Positions 33,701-41,193 of a DNA stretch of 64,000 nucleotides are shown here, piece after piece (the first letter of the stretch is position 1; the number at the start of each line of letters is the position of its first letter). The notes below the pieces were generated by a model. It ran no database searches. It saw only the letters and a program-made list of their open reading frames with translations, and was not told the origin of the DNA. Source of the stretch: Oryzias latipes (taxonomy: Eukaryota > Chordata > Actinopteri > Beloniformes > Adrianichthyidae); NCBI RefSeq assembly GCF_002234675.1, contig NC_019867.2, forward strand, positions 30,850,747 to 30,914,746. The letters run 5' to 3'. Position numbers and translations under genes: made by a program.

Positions 33701-36700
33701 CATTTCTGTACACATCTCACAAAAATCACACACAATTATGTACGATTTCATTGAGTATAAACTACGTAAAATACAGAAAAACAGCGTAATTCTCTACTGA
33801 CCAAAAATATTGAACAGTTTAAAAGCAAATTCATGCAAAGACCCGACAGACATCTGAATACATCGACGAATGACGAACGCGAGAAACAATTTGGACGTGT
33901 ATCACGCATTAATCACAAAAGACCGACATTCCATACGTGGAAAATGAGCAAAATGTACACAGTGGCTGTTTGACACCACCCTAAAATGATGCTTTGCTTC
34001 TGTTTTCATGACTTTTAGCATTTATACTGGTTTGTTCTCTTATTCCAGCTGCAGCAGAACGAGCTGCAGTTTCTGTAGCCGTTGCCACGACAACCCATCA
34101 CACCATCCCTCCAATAGTTTGCCATTGGAGGTAACTATAACTATTTAAACCTAAAAAATAACATTATTAAATTAGGACTATTTGATATAATATGTCTTTA
34201 TTTTGTAAGTGACCATGATATCAGCGGCATTACATCCTTCCAGATGTCCATTATCAGGCATTTCTAGACTAATATTAGATCATTTCTGACAGTGAACGCC
34301 TCGTTGGCGTAATCCCTTACTTTTGTCAGCTGGTTGTTCCAAACTGGAGGAGACTTTTGCAACAGAAGCTCCACATGTTTGGCTTCTGCATGAAGCTCCA
34401 CCTCCGGGTTTCTCTTTTGGTTCCGAACTATTTGAACCTGCTGGAATAAAGAAAAGAAAAAGTACATTAAAAACTTGAATATACTTTGTTTCAATAAACA
34501 CGTTTTTGGTCCTGACATTTAGATAAAAGGTCAAGATAAGCATATTAAATGCTTCATCGGGTTCAGCAGCAAAGATGTTTGAAACACTTGATGAACCAGC
34601 AAAGCCATCAACTTATGGGAAAACTTCAATGAGAGATGTTGCCATAGTAACCACAAAAACACAAACGTAGTGGAGGATTTGGATTTACTTACAGCCATGC
34701 CATTGCTTTATTAAAAGCTGAACACTGCTGAGGGGAACAACTTTGAGGTGAAAAGTAGCACCACAACTGGACACTTGTGCAGGACGCCCAACCGAAAACA
34801 CGAGTCCTCGGCAGCTTTTACCGGCCTCAGCGCCGCCTCTTTACGGCGGATGAGATGAACTTCTAACCCCTCCCATTCTACTCCCCCCATTCAGATTCTC
34901 CAAATGAACCTGGAAGATTTGATTCTAGTCTCCCCTCAACCACTGAAGCCTCTTTTGAAACATCAAACCTGTTAAATGTTTCTGAATGTTTGCTTTCCTG
35001 TGTTTCACAGACATAAAAGTCTGAAACTTCACAAAAATGACCCAGAAAAAAGCAAGCAGGGGTTTGTGTGCTTTAAGGAAAAAGAAAAAGATTACCTGAA
35101 TCCTCCTGAATGCTTGTGGATCCCTGAGGAGAAAAGCACAGAAAAAGGTTTAATGACATGAAGACAAGATTCTGAGACATAAATGCAAAAACAGAAACTA
35201 AAGTCAGACGGAGAAACATCACTTGAAGAAGCAAAGAAAGTAAAAACCTTTTCTGAGCTGCTGGTTCCACAAACCAGGACAAATGAGAGGAAAATCCAGC
35301 TGGTTTACCTCCAGATGCACTATTTTAATCCTCTGAAGGCTTTTTTATGGAAACCATCATTTATTATCAAAAAGGGATCAATATTTATGGTTAAAAAAAT
35401 GATGCTTTAAATTTTATTTACATAACCTGCTTTTATTTGAATAGTAAATATAAAATGAACTAGATTTACATAAAAATGTGAATTAGAATGAAAGAAAATG
35501 TTCATTAAATAGCTGTGTGTAAAATCTAAAACTGAATTAATTATTCTGGGAACTCGCATACTTAATATATTTATAAGGAAGGACTTTGTGAGTTTTAGTT
35601 CAGGTTTGGTAAGAAACTTTTTTTTTAAATGTAGTTTTAAACTGTGTGGTTTGACCTGCTAATCCTGTAGGACATTATTTGATCTGAGGATGGTCAGCGA
35701 TGGCGTCCGCCTAAAAACAAACGCGTTTCTTCTTCCTGATGGTTTTATCTCTGAGCTTTGCTTTAGGTTAAATGTAAAAAGAATGAACTTAATGAAGCAA
35801 ATCATTGCTACTCATTTGTTGGTGTTGTTCAAATCTGAACATGAAAATGTCTTTTTTTAAAGTCGATTTTCAAAAAACAGTCTGTTTGTTTCCTCTATTA
35901 TCAATCAAAGTTCAATTATCCTGTTTTACCTAAAAAAAAATACATCAGAGCCTCAGTTATTACTTTACAATAATAACTCAGCAAACCAATAAAACTCAGC
36001 AAACAAAAGAGACATTTCTCTCTTTTTATGTAATCTATTTATATTTTATTTTAATAAATAAAAAAATAAAAAAGAGAAGTTACTGAAGCTCTGAGGTTGA
36101 TTGCTGAAAGTTTTTTGTTGCATTCAACACATTTCATGACCACTAGGGGGCGCATGTTACACAGTTTTGATGCTTCAGGAGCTTTTAGGAATGTCTTGAA
36201 CCTGAAGCACCGGTGCTGCCAGGTAGATTTCTCAGCTTCAACAATAAAATTATTCTCTGCATTTTTGTGTGAAACTGTCAGAAACAGTTGAACAATAAAG
36301 CTGCAGCAGACAGAGCAGAGGGATCACTATGCTGTTTGGCCACAAACCCAACCCTAACCCTATAGGACACACCCTGAGGAAGGATCAACCTGCAAGGGTG
36401 CGCTTGAAGGCGTGGTTTTTTATTTATCTAGCTGCTGCGCCTAACAGACATGTGGTGATTGCACCTTTGTGTGATCAATAAAGTTTTATTCCATTTGAAT
36501 GGCTGAAACACTCAGGTTGACTGCTGATGATGTGTCTGTCCTCTGAATAGGATGGCAAACATCCATACAACTGCATTTTAGGACACTTTGGTTTTCAAAC
36601 TCATCTTAGTTCCGTTTCTAGTTCCAGTCCTTGACCGGTAACTATATCCCTACCTTAACCAGGTCAAAGGTGAGTTTCGTGCTTGAGACAACTAATTTAC

Positions 36701-38960
36701 AAAGCCAAGACCGTCAACCTTTTACAGTATCTAGCATAGAGGGGGATTCTAAATTCTCTTCCCCTAACCCGAACTCCAGAGGAGGGAAAGTGAAGTCAGA
36801 GACGTTACCATCAGCTGATGACTGGGATCTGAGCTCAGCTTCAACTTGATGGTTTCCTTCTCCAAGACGATTTCATGGTTCTTCCTCTTGAGGACCTCCT
36901 CCCTCACTGCAAACAAACAAGAAGGTAGAGTTCAGCTCCGCGTAGAAACATCTCTGTGTGGTCACACTTCATCTGACACGAGGACAGATTCCAGCACTGA
37001 GGAACTTTCAGGTTTCGGGGGCTGGAGGGCGGACTTTCAGGGATGAAGAGATGAAAACCAGCAGCTGATCAGAACAGAAAGCAAGACAGGTTTTCTCTGC
37101 TGTGTTCTCTCTTTTGCAACAGGAACGTTCCAAAACAGCTGCGCCTTTCGTTGATCAGTGAGAGCAGCGAGTCATCGCCAAAGGTCCCCCCCCCCCCAGG
37201 TCAAACAGACAGATCATGTGTATGACAGTGAAAACCCCACAGCCAGACTCAAACACGGAGGTGGCAGAGTAATGGTCTGGGAAGCTTTAGGATTTTTCTT
37301 CGTTCCTGTAATGTTTCATTCATTTATTACAGATATTAGGGCTGCACGATATGAGGAAGATTGTTTTAGCACATTTAAGGTTACCATTTATTGCCATTTT
37401 TGCCATTTTTTGTGATATGCTTATCCCGCAGCTTGATATCGCGATAATTTGTGATTTATGGTGCAGGTCTAATATCAATATTTTTCTGACTGAAATCATG
37501 AAAGACTTGTATGAAGGGGAACATAAATTATTGATGATTTAAACTTTATTCTGTGTTATAATGTAGACTATTACTGTTCATTTTTGATGCTCCACACTAA
37601 TGATGTGAAAAATCAACACTGTGTTCAAATTCAGCTTAAGTGTTGCTTCAACTCTGGCCTGGTGTGAAATATTGAACACTCTCATAAGTGTAGTATTAAC
37701 TTGTCACGCCATTCATTTTTTTGTGCTATTAATTAATCGTGACCTTTAATTAATCTAATTCATCTATTTTTAATTATTAAAGTAATTATTTTAGCCAAAA
37801 ATTACCGTCAAAAGCCTCATTTTGAGATATTTTCATTTAAATTTGCGACATTGTGGTGCAGAAAAAGATCACTAAAAACTACAAAAGTGAAATTTTCCTC
37901 ATGTAACAGACCTCCAACCTTTACTTTTACATCAAAGTGATTTTTTTACTCTCAAATGTAGTTGTGTTGTGTTCCTGCTGACATGTTTGTGTGAACATTT
38001 CTGGAGCCAACAGGTTTGTTTGAAACATTTGAGTGTCTGTGGACAGGCCCCGCCCCTTTTGACTAACATTTACATCTGACAGTAAAGATGATGAGATGAT
38101 GAAAAATCATCCCAGAATAACCAGAATAATCCTCCAACCTCCGTTACCCCCCCCCCCCTTTCTCCCCTCTTCTTTTGTACCCTGAGCCCCCGTCTCTAAC
38201 ATCGCTTCTTCTTTTTCTTTCAGTCTAACAAAAAAAATCAACATAAATAAAGTTTGGTCTGAAATCCAAAAGGGGTTTATTCAAATATAGACCTCCTGGG
38301 TCACTACTGTACTCAAGAGGCCTTCAGCTCTCATCTGTTTGCTCAGCTGCTGAACAGGACAAGTTAAAGAATAAAAAATGAGATTATTGTGATTAAATAA
38401 ATGCAAACTTGTCTGTAATCAATAATTCAACAGCTGTAGTTTGAATTCAGTGGAGACATTGGAAGTGTAGCTGATTTTGCTGTGAGCCTTCAGCCAGCAG
38501 TGAGTCACTGATGTGACTCAACTATCAGGTGATGAAGAGCGGTGCATGCTGGGAGCTCTCACCATAGGTAGGATAATAAACCCGGGTTAATGGTGATCAT
38601 TAACCCGTGTTAATGGCCTGATCGATTGTCACGTGACAGACTTGTTTGTTCCAGACGAACAACAGGCAGTAAATACAAACAAACCACATTTGTCCAATCC
38701 TCCAACCATCAGCTCTGTCTCTGACAGTCCTCCTGCTGTCACTGGAACCCGCATGAGTTCGGCTGAGGTTGCGGGTTCGAGCACTCACCCTCCCCGGAGC
38801 TGAAGTAGACTCTGGCGGCGTCGTCCTCCAGCTCCACCCGGCAGTCTCCTCCGCCAGACTTCTTCTTGCTCTGGAAGTAAACCTGCAGCTTCAGCTTGAC
38901 GCTTTTCTGCTGGGACGGATCCCAGTCCCCCTCCACGACCACCGGCGGACCGTCAGCCAT
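6512..38960 (-). CDS. parp14: PARP14-like mono-ADP-ribosyltransferase, gene A (24 exons)
   Basis: Coding exons, 5' to 3': 38789-38960, 36809-36906, 35096-35123, 34321-34437, 32513-32686, 32139-32423, 30934-31059, 25998-26099, 23358-25539, 21930-22100, 21732-21792, 21052-21288, 20355-20576, 19121-19208, 17809-18060, 14564-14626, 13936-14121, 13170-13373, 12028-12137, 11310-11545, 10836-11232, 10202-10342, 8178-8352, 6512-6792. All phases agree; the total is 6108 nt, about 2035 residues (human PARP14 is about 1800). Approximate layout: RRM-like repeats 1-400, KH-like region 400-880, macrodomain 1 890-1075, RGG linker 1095-1151, macrodomain 2 1152-1325, Gly-Ser tract near 1365, macrodomain 3 1390-1589, WWE 1720-1790, catalytic domain 1838-2035. 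Family role: transfers single ADP-ribose units, reads ADP-ribose marks, and is interferon-induced. The ISRE upstream of exon 1 supports that. Introns are crowded with transposons. Confidence 0.93.
6793..8177 (-). other. parp14: Gene A intron 23
   Basis: About 1.4 kb. A minus-strand frame at 7150-7401 ([20 protein letters not shown] and on) follows an AG and looks exon-like in composition, but no good donor or family match supports it. Otherwise I see nothing specific. Confidence 0.3.
8178..8352 (-). CDS. parp14: Gene A exon 23: catalytic histidine
   Basis: Encodes [20 protein letters not shown], then [17 protein letters not shown] and [10 protein letters not shown]. The HGT motif supplies the first residue of the H-Y-x triad that binds NAD+. 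Confidence 0.92.
8629..8670. repeat. Perfect 17-bp inverted repeat, 8-base loop
   Basis: The arms TAAAAATCTGATAAACC (8629-8645) and their exact reverse complement (8654-8670) would form a stable hairpin in the intron transcript on either strand. Confidence 0.85.
9564..9612. repeat. 22-bp inverted repeat with short loop
   Basis: The arms start AAGTAGATTATGATACTAA and pair with 9591-9612 with a single mismatch around a 5-base loop. It lies in gene A intron 22. Confidence 0.8.
10202..10342 (-). CDS. parp14: Gene A exon 22: start of the catalytic domain
   Basis: Encodes [15 protein letters not shown], then [18 protein letters not shown] and GFSITVIS, the N-terminal part of the ART fold. Two nested acceptors exist (10342 or 10344). 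The first keeps the reading frame with exon 21 as modelled. Confidence 0.85.
10624..10829. mobile_element. piggyBac-type MITE, copy 2
   Basis: Same family as the copy at 2362. TTAA precedes the left end (10620-10623); the right flank is TGTT. It lies in gene A intron 21, six bases from the modelled splice donor of exon 21. Confidence 0.75.
10836..11232 (-). CDS. parp14: Gene A exon 21: WWE domain
   Basis: Contains [20 protein letters not shown] and [19 protein letters not shown], a WWE fold that binds iso-ADP-ribose or ADP-ribose. The preferred donor is the GT at 10834-10835 (TTA|GTAACA). It keeps the frame but lacks the usual G at the exon end. A piggyBac-type MITE ends at 10829, so the intron has only six native bases before foreign DNA. 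Confidence 0.82.
11310..11545 (-). CDS. parp14: Gene A exon 20: helical linker
   Basis: Encodes [20 protein letters not shown] and more charged helix through [14 protein letters not shown]. It is predicted coiled or helical and leads into the WWE domain. Phase 0 in, 2 out. Confidence 0.88.
12028..12137 (-). CDS. parp14: Gene A exon 19
   Basis: Encodes [20 protein letters not shown] and ends FQLCAENQQ. Linker between macrodomain 3 and the WWE region; ends in phase 0. Confidence 0.85.
12621..13061. mobile_element. Non-autonomous hAT-type element (441 bp)
   Basis: Ends TAGGGATGTAAC and GTTACAGCCCTC are imperfect inverted repeats. The flanks GTAAAAAG (12613-12620) and ATAAAAAG (13062-13069) are an 8-bp duplication with one change. 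No ORF. Gene A intron 18. Confidence 0.65.
13170..13373 (-). CDS. parp14: Gene A exon 18: end of macrodomain 3
   Basis: Encodes [19 protein letters not shown] and [17 protein letters not shown], then a charged tail. Two GT donors lie seven bases apart. Only the GTCAGT at 13168-13169 keeps the frame into exon 19, so the exon end is set at 13170. Confidence 0.88.
13859..13899. repeat. Perfect 18-bp inverted repeat, 5-base loop
   Basis: The arms CATGTATGTGTGCAGACA and their exact reverse complement surround GCTCA. It is 37 bases downstream, in transcript sense, of the exon 17 donor, close enough to affect splicing. Confidence 0.9.
13936..14121 (-). CDS. parp14: Gene A exon 17: macrodomain 3
   Basis: Encodes [18 protein letters not shown], then [19 protein letters not shown] and [12 protein letters not shown]. 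Phase 1 on both sides. Confidence 0.9.
14564..14626 (-). CDS. parp14: Gene A exon 16: macrodomain 3
   Basis: 63 bp encoding [20 protein letters not shown], the helix after the glycine loop. It joins exon 15 across a 3-kb intron in phase 1. Confidence 0.88.
14849..14869. repeat. (AAT)n microsatellite
   Basis: Seven AAT units in gene A intron 15. Confidence 0.8.
14910..15346. repeat. Dispersed repeat family R1, copy 1
   Basis: Shares TTATACATCGGTGG, GTCTGTTAGACAAAC, GGAAAGACACACATT and CATACGTGGAAAATG with the copy at 33547-33976, and the downstream half with 61436-61722. No ORF; class unknown. Same orientation as the other copies. Confidence 0.7.
15803..15970 (+). pseudogene. Myb/SANT-like protein of the Harbinger element, truncated
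   Basis: Reads [20 protein letters not shown] and [16 protein letters not shown], similar to the NAIF1/Myb-like accessory protein that delivers Harbinger transposase. The frame is lost after about 45 residues, where ALLMPK replaces the expected continuation. Confidence 0.6.
15982..16224 (-). pseudogene. HARBI1-like transposase, N-terminal fragment
   Basis: Reads [20 protein letters not shown], then [20 protein letters not shown] and [11 protein letters not shown], a typical HARBI1-type N-terminus. The catalytic DDE part is absent, so it cannot act. Confidence 0.7.
17164..17381. mobile_element. piggyBac-type MITE, copy 3
   Basis: Ends CCCTTGTGCTATC and GATAGCACAAGGG; TTAA follows at 17382-17385. 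It also keeps a subterminal palindrome GGGGTCAAAATGACCCC that the other copies have lost. Gene A intron 15. Confidence 0.8.
17560..17720. repeat. Dispersed fish repeat with GCGCTT-rich end
   Basis: Contains CTCAAAGCGCTTACAGTGT, GGGGCAGACTGACAGAGGCG and GCCCCTCTGACCATCACC, phrases I recognise from a very common teleost interspersed repeat. No coding potential. Confidence 0.5.
17809..18060 (-). CDS. parp14: Gene A exon 15: Gly-Ser tract and start of macrodomain 3
   Basis: Starts [15 protein letters not shown], then about nine GS repeats encoded by a 12-bp DNA repeat, then [20 protein letters not shown] and [15 protein letters not shown]. The Gly-Ser run acts as a flexible hinge. Its DNA repeat makes length polymorphism likely. 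Confidence 0.88.
17950..18015. repeat. parp14: 12-bp tandem repeat inside exon 15
   Basis: Units of GATCCTGATCCA on the plus strand encode Gly-Ser repeats on the minus strand. About five imperfect copies. Confidence 0.85.
19121..19208 (-). CDS. parp14: Gene A exon 14: linker between macrodomains 2 and 3
   Basis: 88 bp encoding [15 protein letters not shown], an alanine run and [10 protein letters not shown]. Too short for a standard ORF scan. It is supported by good splice signals and by phase (0 in, 1 out) matching exons 13 and 15. Confidence 0.72.
19300..19690. repeat. Dispersed repeat family R3, copy 1
   Basis: Shares AGGTGAGAC, CACAAGG, TATCACGTGCACA and GCAGCATTTGTGTACGGTA-like blocks, in the same order and spacing, with 26690-27065. 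Class unknown. Gene A intron 13. Confidence 0.55.
19700..20354 (-). other. parp14: Remainder of gene A intron 13
   Basis: A minus-strand frame of 100 codons at 19838-20140 has protein-like composition, but no splice support and no family I recognise. Possibly an old transposon remnant joined to the R3 repeat. Confidence 0.25.
20355..20576 (-). CDS. parp14: Gene A exon 13: macrodomain 2 C-terminal half
   Basis: Reads [17 protein letters not shown], then [15 protein letters not shown], the phosphate-binding loop, and [16 protein letters not shown]. 74 codons, phase 0 on both sides. Confidence 0.9.
21052..21288 (-). CDS. parp14: Gene A exon 12: macrodomain 2 core
   Basis: [20 protein letters not shown], then [12 protein letters not shown] and [20 protein letters not shown]. 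The canonical NAAN is replaced by NTIA, as in reader-type PARP macrodomains, and the glycine loop is reduced. Confidence 0.9.
21400..21640. repeat. AT-rich degenerate tandem repeat
   Basis: Nearly pure A/T. Two imperfect units of about 65-70 bp, each with TATAATTTTATTATA followed by an ATTACAT block, in gene A intron 11. Confidence 0.55.
21732..21792 (-). CDS. parp14: Gene A exon 11: start of macrodomain 2
   Basis: 61 bp encoding [20 protein letters not shown], the first strand and the GNI/GD-like loop of macrodomain 2. Phase 2 in and phase 0 out. Confidence 0.85.
21930..22100 (-). CDS. parp14: Gene A exon 10: RGG-rich linker
   Basis: Encodes [20 protein letters not shown], then [14 protein letters not shown] and a charged Lys/Gln-rich tail. 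Phase 2 on both sides matches exons 9 and 11. Repeated RG/RGG motifs typically bind RNA and are arginine-methylated. I do not recall such a linker in mammalian PARP14. It sits between macrodomains 1 and 2. Confidence 0.82.
22184..22446 (-). mobile_element. tRNA-derived SINE, minus orientation
   Basis: On the minus strand it starts GGGCGGCCGTGGTGCAGCGG (A-box-like) and has GGTTCAATTCC (B box). It then continues with AAGTGTCCTTGGGCAAGACA and ends in an AAAGCGCT-containing tail. The same family lies in opposite orientation at 26185. Gene A intron 9. Confidence 0.75.
22915..23121. mobile_element. piggyBac-type MITE, copy 4
   Basis: Flanked by TTAA on both sides (22911-22914 and 23122-23125), the clearest target-site duplication of the four copies. 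The terminal bases carry single changes from the family consensus. Gene A intron 9. Confidence 0.82.
23358..25539 (-). CDS. parp14: Gene A exon 9: KH-like region and macrodomain 1
   Basis: A single 2182-bp exon. The first two thirds are the long PARP14 middle region, which is described in the family as KH-like folds. The last 200 residues are macrodomain 1: [56 protein letters not shown] and [13 protein letters not shown]. The NAAN and GD motifs that hold ADP-ribose are intact. In human PARP14 the first macrodomain is reported to be a hydrolase; whether this one is cannot be read from sequence. Confidence 0.93.
25998..26099 (-). CDS. parp14: Gene A exon 8: last RRM-like unit
   Basis: Reads [15 protein letters not shown] and [10 protein letters not shown], the beta-strand pattern of an RRM. 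It continues directly into exon 9 ([13 protein letters not shown]). Its open reading is short, so it is easily missed by ORF scanning. Confidence 0.85.
26185..26415 (+). mobile_element. tRNA-derived SINE, plus orientation
   Basis: Diverged A-box region (GATGTGGTAGGGCAG), the shared body CAAAGTGTCCTTGGACAAGA, and the tail GAAAGCGCTACACAAGTA. Same family as 22184-22446. Gene A intron 7, close to exon 8. Confidence 0.65.
26690..27065. repeat. Dispersed repeat family R3, copy 2
   Basis: Collinear with 19300-19690: GTAGGTGAGACACAGG, then TATCACGTGCACAACCCATG and GCGGCATTTGTGTACAG. Same orientation as copy 1. Confidence 0.55.
27385..27500. repeat. Dispersed repeat family R2, inverted fragment
   Basis: Close to the reverse complement of 57400-57480; it shares GACGTTCATGGATCTGTCTG and GCAGGTGGATGATCAGAA. 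Confidence 0.65.
28176..29111 (+). CDS. Proline-rich repeat protein of the LTR element
   Basis: Begins [20 protein letters not shown] just inside the 5' LTR and stops inside the 3' LTR, 311 residues. The head is charged. Then come [11 protein letters not shown] repeats (three), about five [13 protein letters not shown] repeats, LPDPPELGS repeats and [13 protein letters not shown] repeats. The coding DNA is tandemly repeated and GC-rich, unlike its surroundings. It may be a derived Gag-like protein; I cannot confirm any Gag domain. The start at 28176 was chosen because the longer upstream frame is LTR sequence. Confidence 0.5.
   Translation: MDQPNFLDPAERDMRLLEAYCQEAERTRSYWVFDQAQFSSYAWSGSPLDFTGSHLALRGGRRRGHRPRPRPVVVPDAPQPRPVVVPDAPQPRPVVVMDAPRPVPAPRRVPPSPRPVPAPRRVPPSPRPVPAPRRVPPSPRPVPAPRRVPPSPRPVPAPRRVPPSPRPVPAPRGVLAAPRPVPASMRSTPDPPELGSLPDPPELGSLPDPPELGSTPDPPADSMPDSMPDPTPDDPTPDGPADSTPPRQSSRPASPGRSAPRPSSGPASPGRSAPRPSSGPASPGGTDPWPSSGLPELVCPSRFVLRGTVMV
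29526..30665. mobile_element. hAT-type element nested in the 3' LTR
   Basis: Ends TAGGGTTGTGCCGATG and CATCGCCCAACCCTA are inverted repeats with small differences. The 8-bp flanks CCCTCACA (29518-29525) and CCCTCAAA (30666-30673) are the duplicated target, matching the uninterrupted 5' LTR. 1140 bp, no transposase frame. Confidence 0.8.
30934..31059 (-). CDS. parp14: Gene A exon 7
   Basis: 126 bp, identical in length to gene B exon 6. Reads [20 protein letters not shown] and ends [13 protein letters not shown]. It closes the RRM-like repeat array and leads to exon 8 in phase 1. Confidence 0.9.
32139..32423 (-). CDS. parp14: Gene A exon 6: fused repeat exon
   Basis: 285 bp. The first part ([20 protein letters not shown]) is homologous to exon 7. 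The second part ([19 protein letters not shown]) is homologous to exon 5. The two are joined with no intron. Gene B has no such exon. It looks like the product of tandem exon duplication with loss of the intervening intron. Confidence 0.9.
32513..32686 (-). CDS. parp14: Gene A exon 5: RRM-like repeat unit
   Basis: 174 bp. Reads [20 protein letters not shown], then [11 protein letters not shown] and [10 protein letters not shown]. This is a PARP14 RRM-like repeat with its own splice sites. Gene B exon 5 has the same length. The 3' part of exon 6 repeats it almost exactly. Confidence 0.9.
33547..33976. repeat. Dispersed repeat family R1, copy 2
   Basis: The longest copy, extending through CATACGTGGAAAATGAGC to GTGGCTGTTTGACACC. 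Gene A intron 4. Confidence 0.7.
34321..34437 (-). CDS. parp14: Gene A exon 4: Ser/Glu-rich linker
   Basis: Reads [16 protein letters not shown] and continues to SLEQPADK, with a strong GTAAGG donor. Tandem CAG acceptors leave the start ambiguous by one codon (34437 or 34440). It corresponds to the acidic linker exon 60144-60218 of gene B. Confidence 0.7.
35096..35123 (-). CDS. parp14: Gene A exon 3, 28-bp micro-exon
   Basis: Encodes GSTSIQEDS between a TTCTCCTCAG acceptor and a GTAATC donor. Gene B has a micro-exon of exactly the same length and phase at 59498-59525, which makes the call much stronger than its size alone would. Confidence 0.75.
36809..36906 (-). CDS. parp14: Gene A exon 2
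   Basis: 98 bp, the same length as gene B exon 2. Reads [20 protein letters not shown], completing the first RRM-like unit. Starts in phase 1 and ends in phase 0. Confidence 0.88.
37158..37300 (+). pseudogene. Tc1-like transposase fragment
   Basis: [20 protein letters not shown] matches the GGGSIMVWG segment conserved between the first and second catalytic aspartates of Tc1 transposases. Short and isolated; a few bases on, TTAGGGCTGCACGATAT marks the end of a different hAT-like repeat. Gene A intron 1. Confidence 0.45.
38789..38960 (-). CDS. parp14: Gene A exon 1: start codon and N-terminal RRM-like segment
   Basis: Begins [13 protein letters not shown] and continues through [18 protein letters not shown] to YFSSGE, the usual N-terminal strand pattern of PARP9/PARP14 proteins. 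The start is the first ATG after a short 5' UTR. The donor is GTGAGT and the exon ends in phase 1. The sequence is almost identical to exon 1 of gene B. Confidence 0.92.
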
Positions 38961-39025
38961 CCCGCCGAACCGAACCGAACAGACTGAGGCACAGCGGCGG
39001 GGCGGAGGTTTAAAGGCTGATCCTG

Positions 39026-39038
39026 ACTTTCACTTTCC
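39026..39038 (-). promoter_or_regulatory. parp14: ISRE upstream of gene A
   Basis: Minus-strand GGAAAGTGAAAGT fits the interferon-stimulated response element GAAANNGAAANN. It lies 66 bases before the start codon. A TTTAAA TATA-like box sits 12 bases downstream at 39009-39014. Known PARP14 genes are interferon-stimulated. Confidence 0.75.
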
Positions 39039-39774
39039 TTTCACCCTAAAGACTCGACAACGAAAGCTAGACTCGATTAGCAGGTTTAAGTTTTGTTTTT
39101 ACTAAAAAAAACCTGACGGGGGAAGAAACATTTGAGTCATTTTTGTTGATTTTTAATTATAAATTATCCTCTTAAATTAAACTTATTTATAGATTAGTCA
39201 TAGTTTCTGTGTGAGTTGCTGCCCTCTGGTGGACAACACTGGAACAGCATCGAGCCTCTAAATAAATAGAATAAACACAAATATATCATTTTATTTGACA
39301 CATTTATTTTCTTTAATAGATTTTATTATAATTTTAAAATTTGTTTCAATCCCTCGATTTCCTCTATTTGTAACGTTTTTTTCAATTCTTTTATTTTTGA
39401 CCTTTTTATTTTTAATTCCTGAAAGTAAAATAAACGATGTAAAGCAGAGTAAATATTTAATTTGAAGTAAGTTTTTCTGTGCATTTATCATAGTCAGGAA
39501 CTTTAATTTTAAAAAACTGAAAGACAGAGAGAACAAAAGGACCAAGAGGATGAGCATGAATGTTAGAGCAGATGTGGATAAACCAGGTGAGACTATGACT
39601 CACAAAGCTGACAACAGAAACACACAACCAGAAAAGAAAAGACAGCAAACAAAATGGGACATATTTGTCAAGTAACTTAAATTTTGTGAACAATAAATAA
39701 ACTTTTTTATACAGTCATTTTCTTGTTTAAGATTAAACAACGTAACATTCAGAACTTTTAAAATTTTATTTCAG

Positions 39775-40127
39775 CAGTCAGAATACGACATACTTTTTAC
39801 TTTTACTTGAGTACATCTCTGAGAAAAAAACTTGACTTTCACTGCGGTAAACTGGGCGTCTTGCTGCTCGAAATGGATGTTCTTATTTCCAGCCTCATTA
39901 AACGTTTTCTTACTGCGTTATTTTTGAATGACCATCTATCTATTTCTATGACACAAATGGGATGTTACTCATTAATTACTCACTACTTGTGTTTAATCCA
40001 AGTACTTTATTACTCTTACTCAAGTTTACATTTGGATGCCTACTCTCTACTCTAACTTGAGTAATATTTTGCTAAAGTAGCAATACTTTTACTTGAGTAA
40101 AATGTTTGAATACTCTGCCCACCTCTG
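39775..40127. repeat. hAT-like dispersed repeat
   Basis: Ends in TCTGCCCACCTCTG, whose complement CAGAGGTGGGCAGAGTA is a common fish hAT terminus. Many ACTTTTACTTGAGTA motifs lie inside. The left limit is approximate. Confidence 0.5.
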
Positions 40128-40524
40128 GGCAACCCTTAGTAACCCCAACTATGGTCACTGAGTTACGCAGTATCCCTGTCTCAACAGAGAGGGCGCTCTT
40201 GAGCTCGTGTTTGTTCCTCATTTGTTACTAATAAACTGACTTCCTATGTTCTTCTGTTATCAGACACAGCTGTGTTCTTCTTCACATACCTGACATGTTT
40301 TCGACGGACGTCTTCCATCTTCTATGAACGTTATTGAACTGTTACCAATAAAGTTTATTCTAGAGGATTAGCCAGTATTTTATGTATGTTTTGACAGATT
40401 TGATCTCATTGTGGACTTTTATTCAAAACATGAAGTCATAATTAATGACCAATGCTGACCAGGACATGTTTATTGAGACATATATAACTATATTAATCAA
40501 TAATAGGATCAGTGTCTGTGGTTA

Positions 40525-40585
40525 CAGGTTTGTAAATGTGGCTCTGAGAGCGTCAGTGCCTCACCGACCACAACCTTCAGCTCAC
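40525..40585. mobile_element. Fragment of the hAT family found in the Tc1 element
   Basis: TTTGTAAATGTGGCTCTGAG and GTCAGTGCCTCACCGACC match the right end of the 3811-4570 element, finishing in CTCACGTCAC. Confidence 0.55.
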
Positions 40586-41193
40586 GTCACCGCTCTGAAC
40601 ATCCTGCGTGTCTTTGATGGAGTGGAATCACAGACACACAAACCCCTCCATCAGGCTGAAAACATTTGGTGGTAGCTCCTCCCACACGCGGCTGAGGGGT
40701 CAAGCTTATGAACACAGCTTTGGACAGGCGTCCAGCCATGGCAAGTGAAAAGTGTCATAAATTGCAGGGAAAAGTGGCGTAAAAAACGGCGTTTCTGGCG
40801 TCAAAAATGTTGTTTTTTACGCTCAAGCAACAAATTTACTGCGGTATACTACGGAGAGGCGGTTGACGGCGGTTCCCCCGTGGAGCCTTAACTGCTCCTC
40901 TTAAATCGGTGACTGTTTTCCCAGCACACTTTAATATATGCTTCTCTTTCTTCAGACAGTTAACAACCACATAAAAAAATAAAAAGTATAATCTATAGAC
41001 AAGTCAATCCACGTAAAGCTGTTATGAATCAGCATCGTCGGGATCTGCGCTAATGTTTCTTTCCTTCTTGAAAATGTAGCTTTACGTAAAAACGAATGAG
41101 AAACTCCTGACAGCAACACCAAAGCTGCAGAGACTAAATGCTGCAGCCGCCGTTTCAGAACAAGTTCTTGTTTACAAACACGTTACACGTGTG

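Larger units (their letters stand above)
39070..41193. other. Region between gene A promoter and the minisatellite
   Basis: No gene seen. It holds a hAT-like repeat at 39775-40127, a hAT fragment at 40525-40585 and AT-rich unique DNA. Confidence 0.45.

Noticed and set aside
34264..34518. 84-codon minus-strand frame ([18 protein letters not shown])
   Set aside because: A GTAAGG donor and phase matching to exons 3 and 5 select the overlapping frame used for gene A exon 4.
40525..40585. A second complete hAT-type element
   Set aside because: Only the right end matches; no left terminus or target duplication was found.
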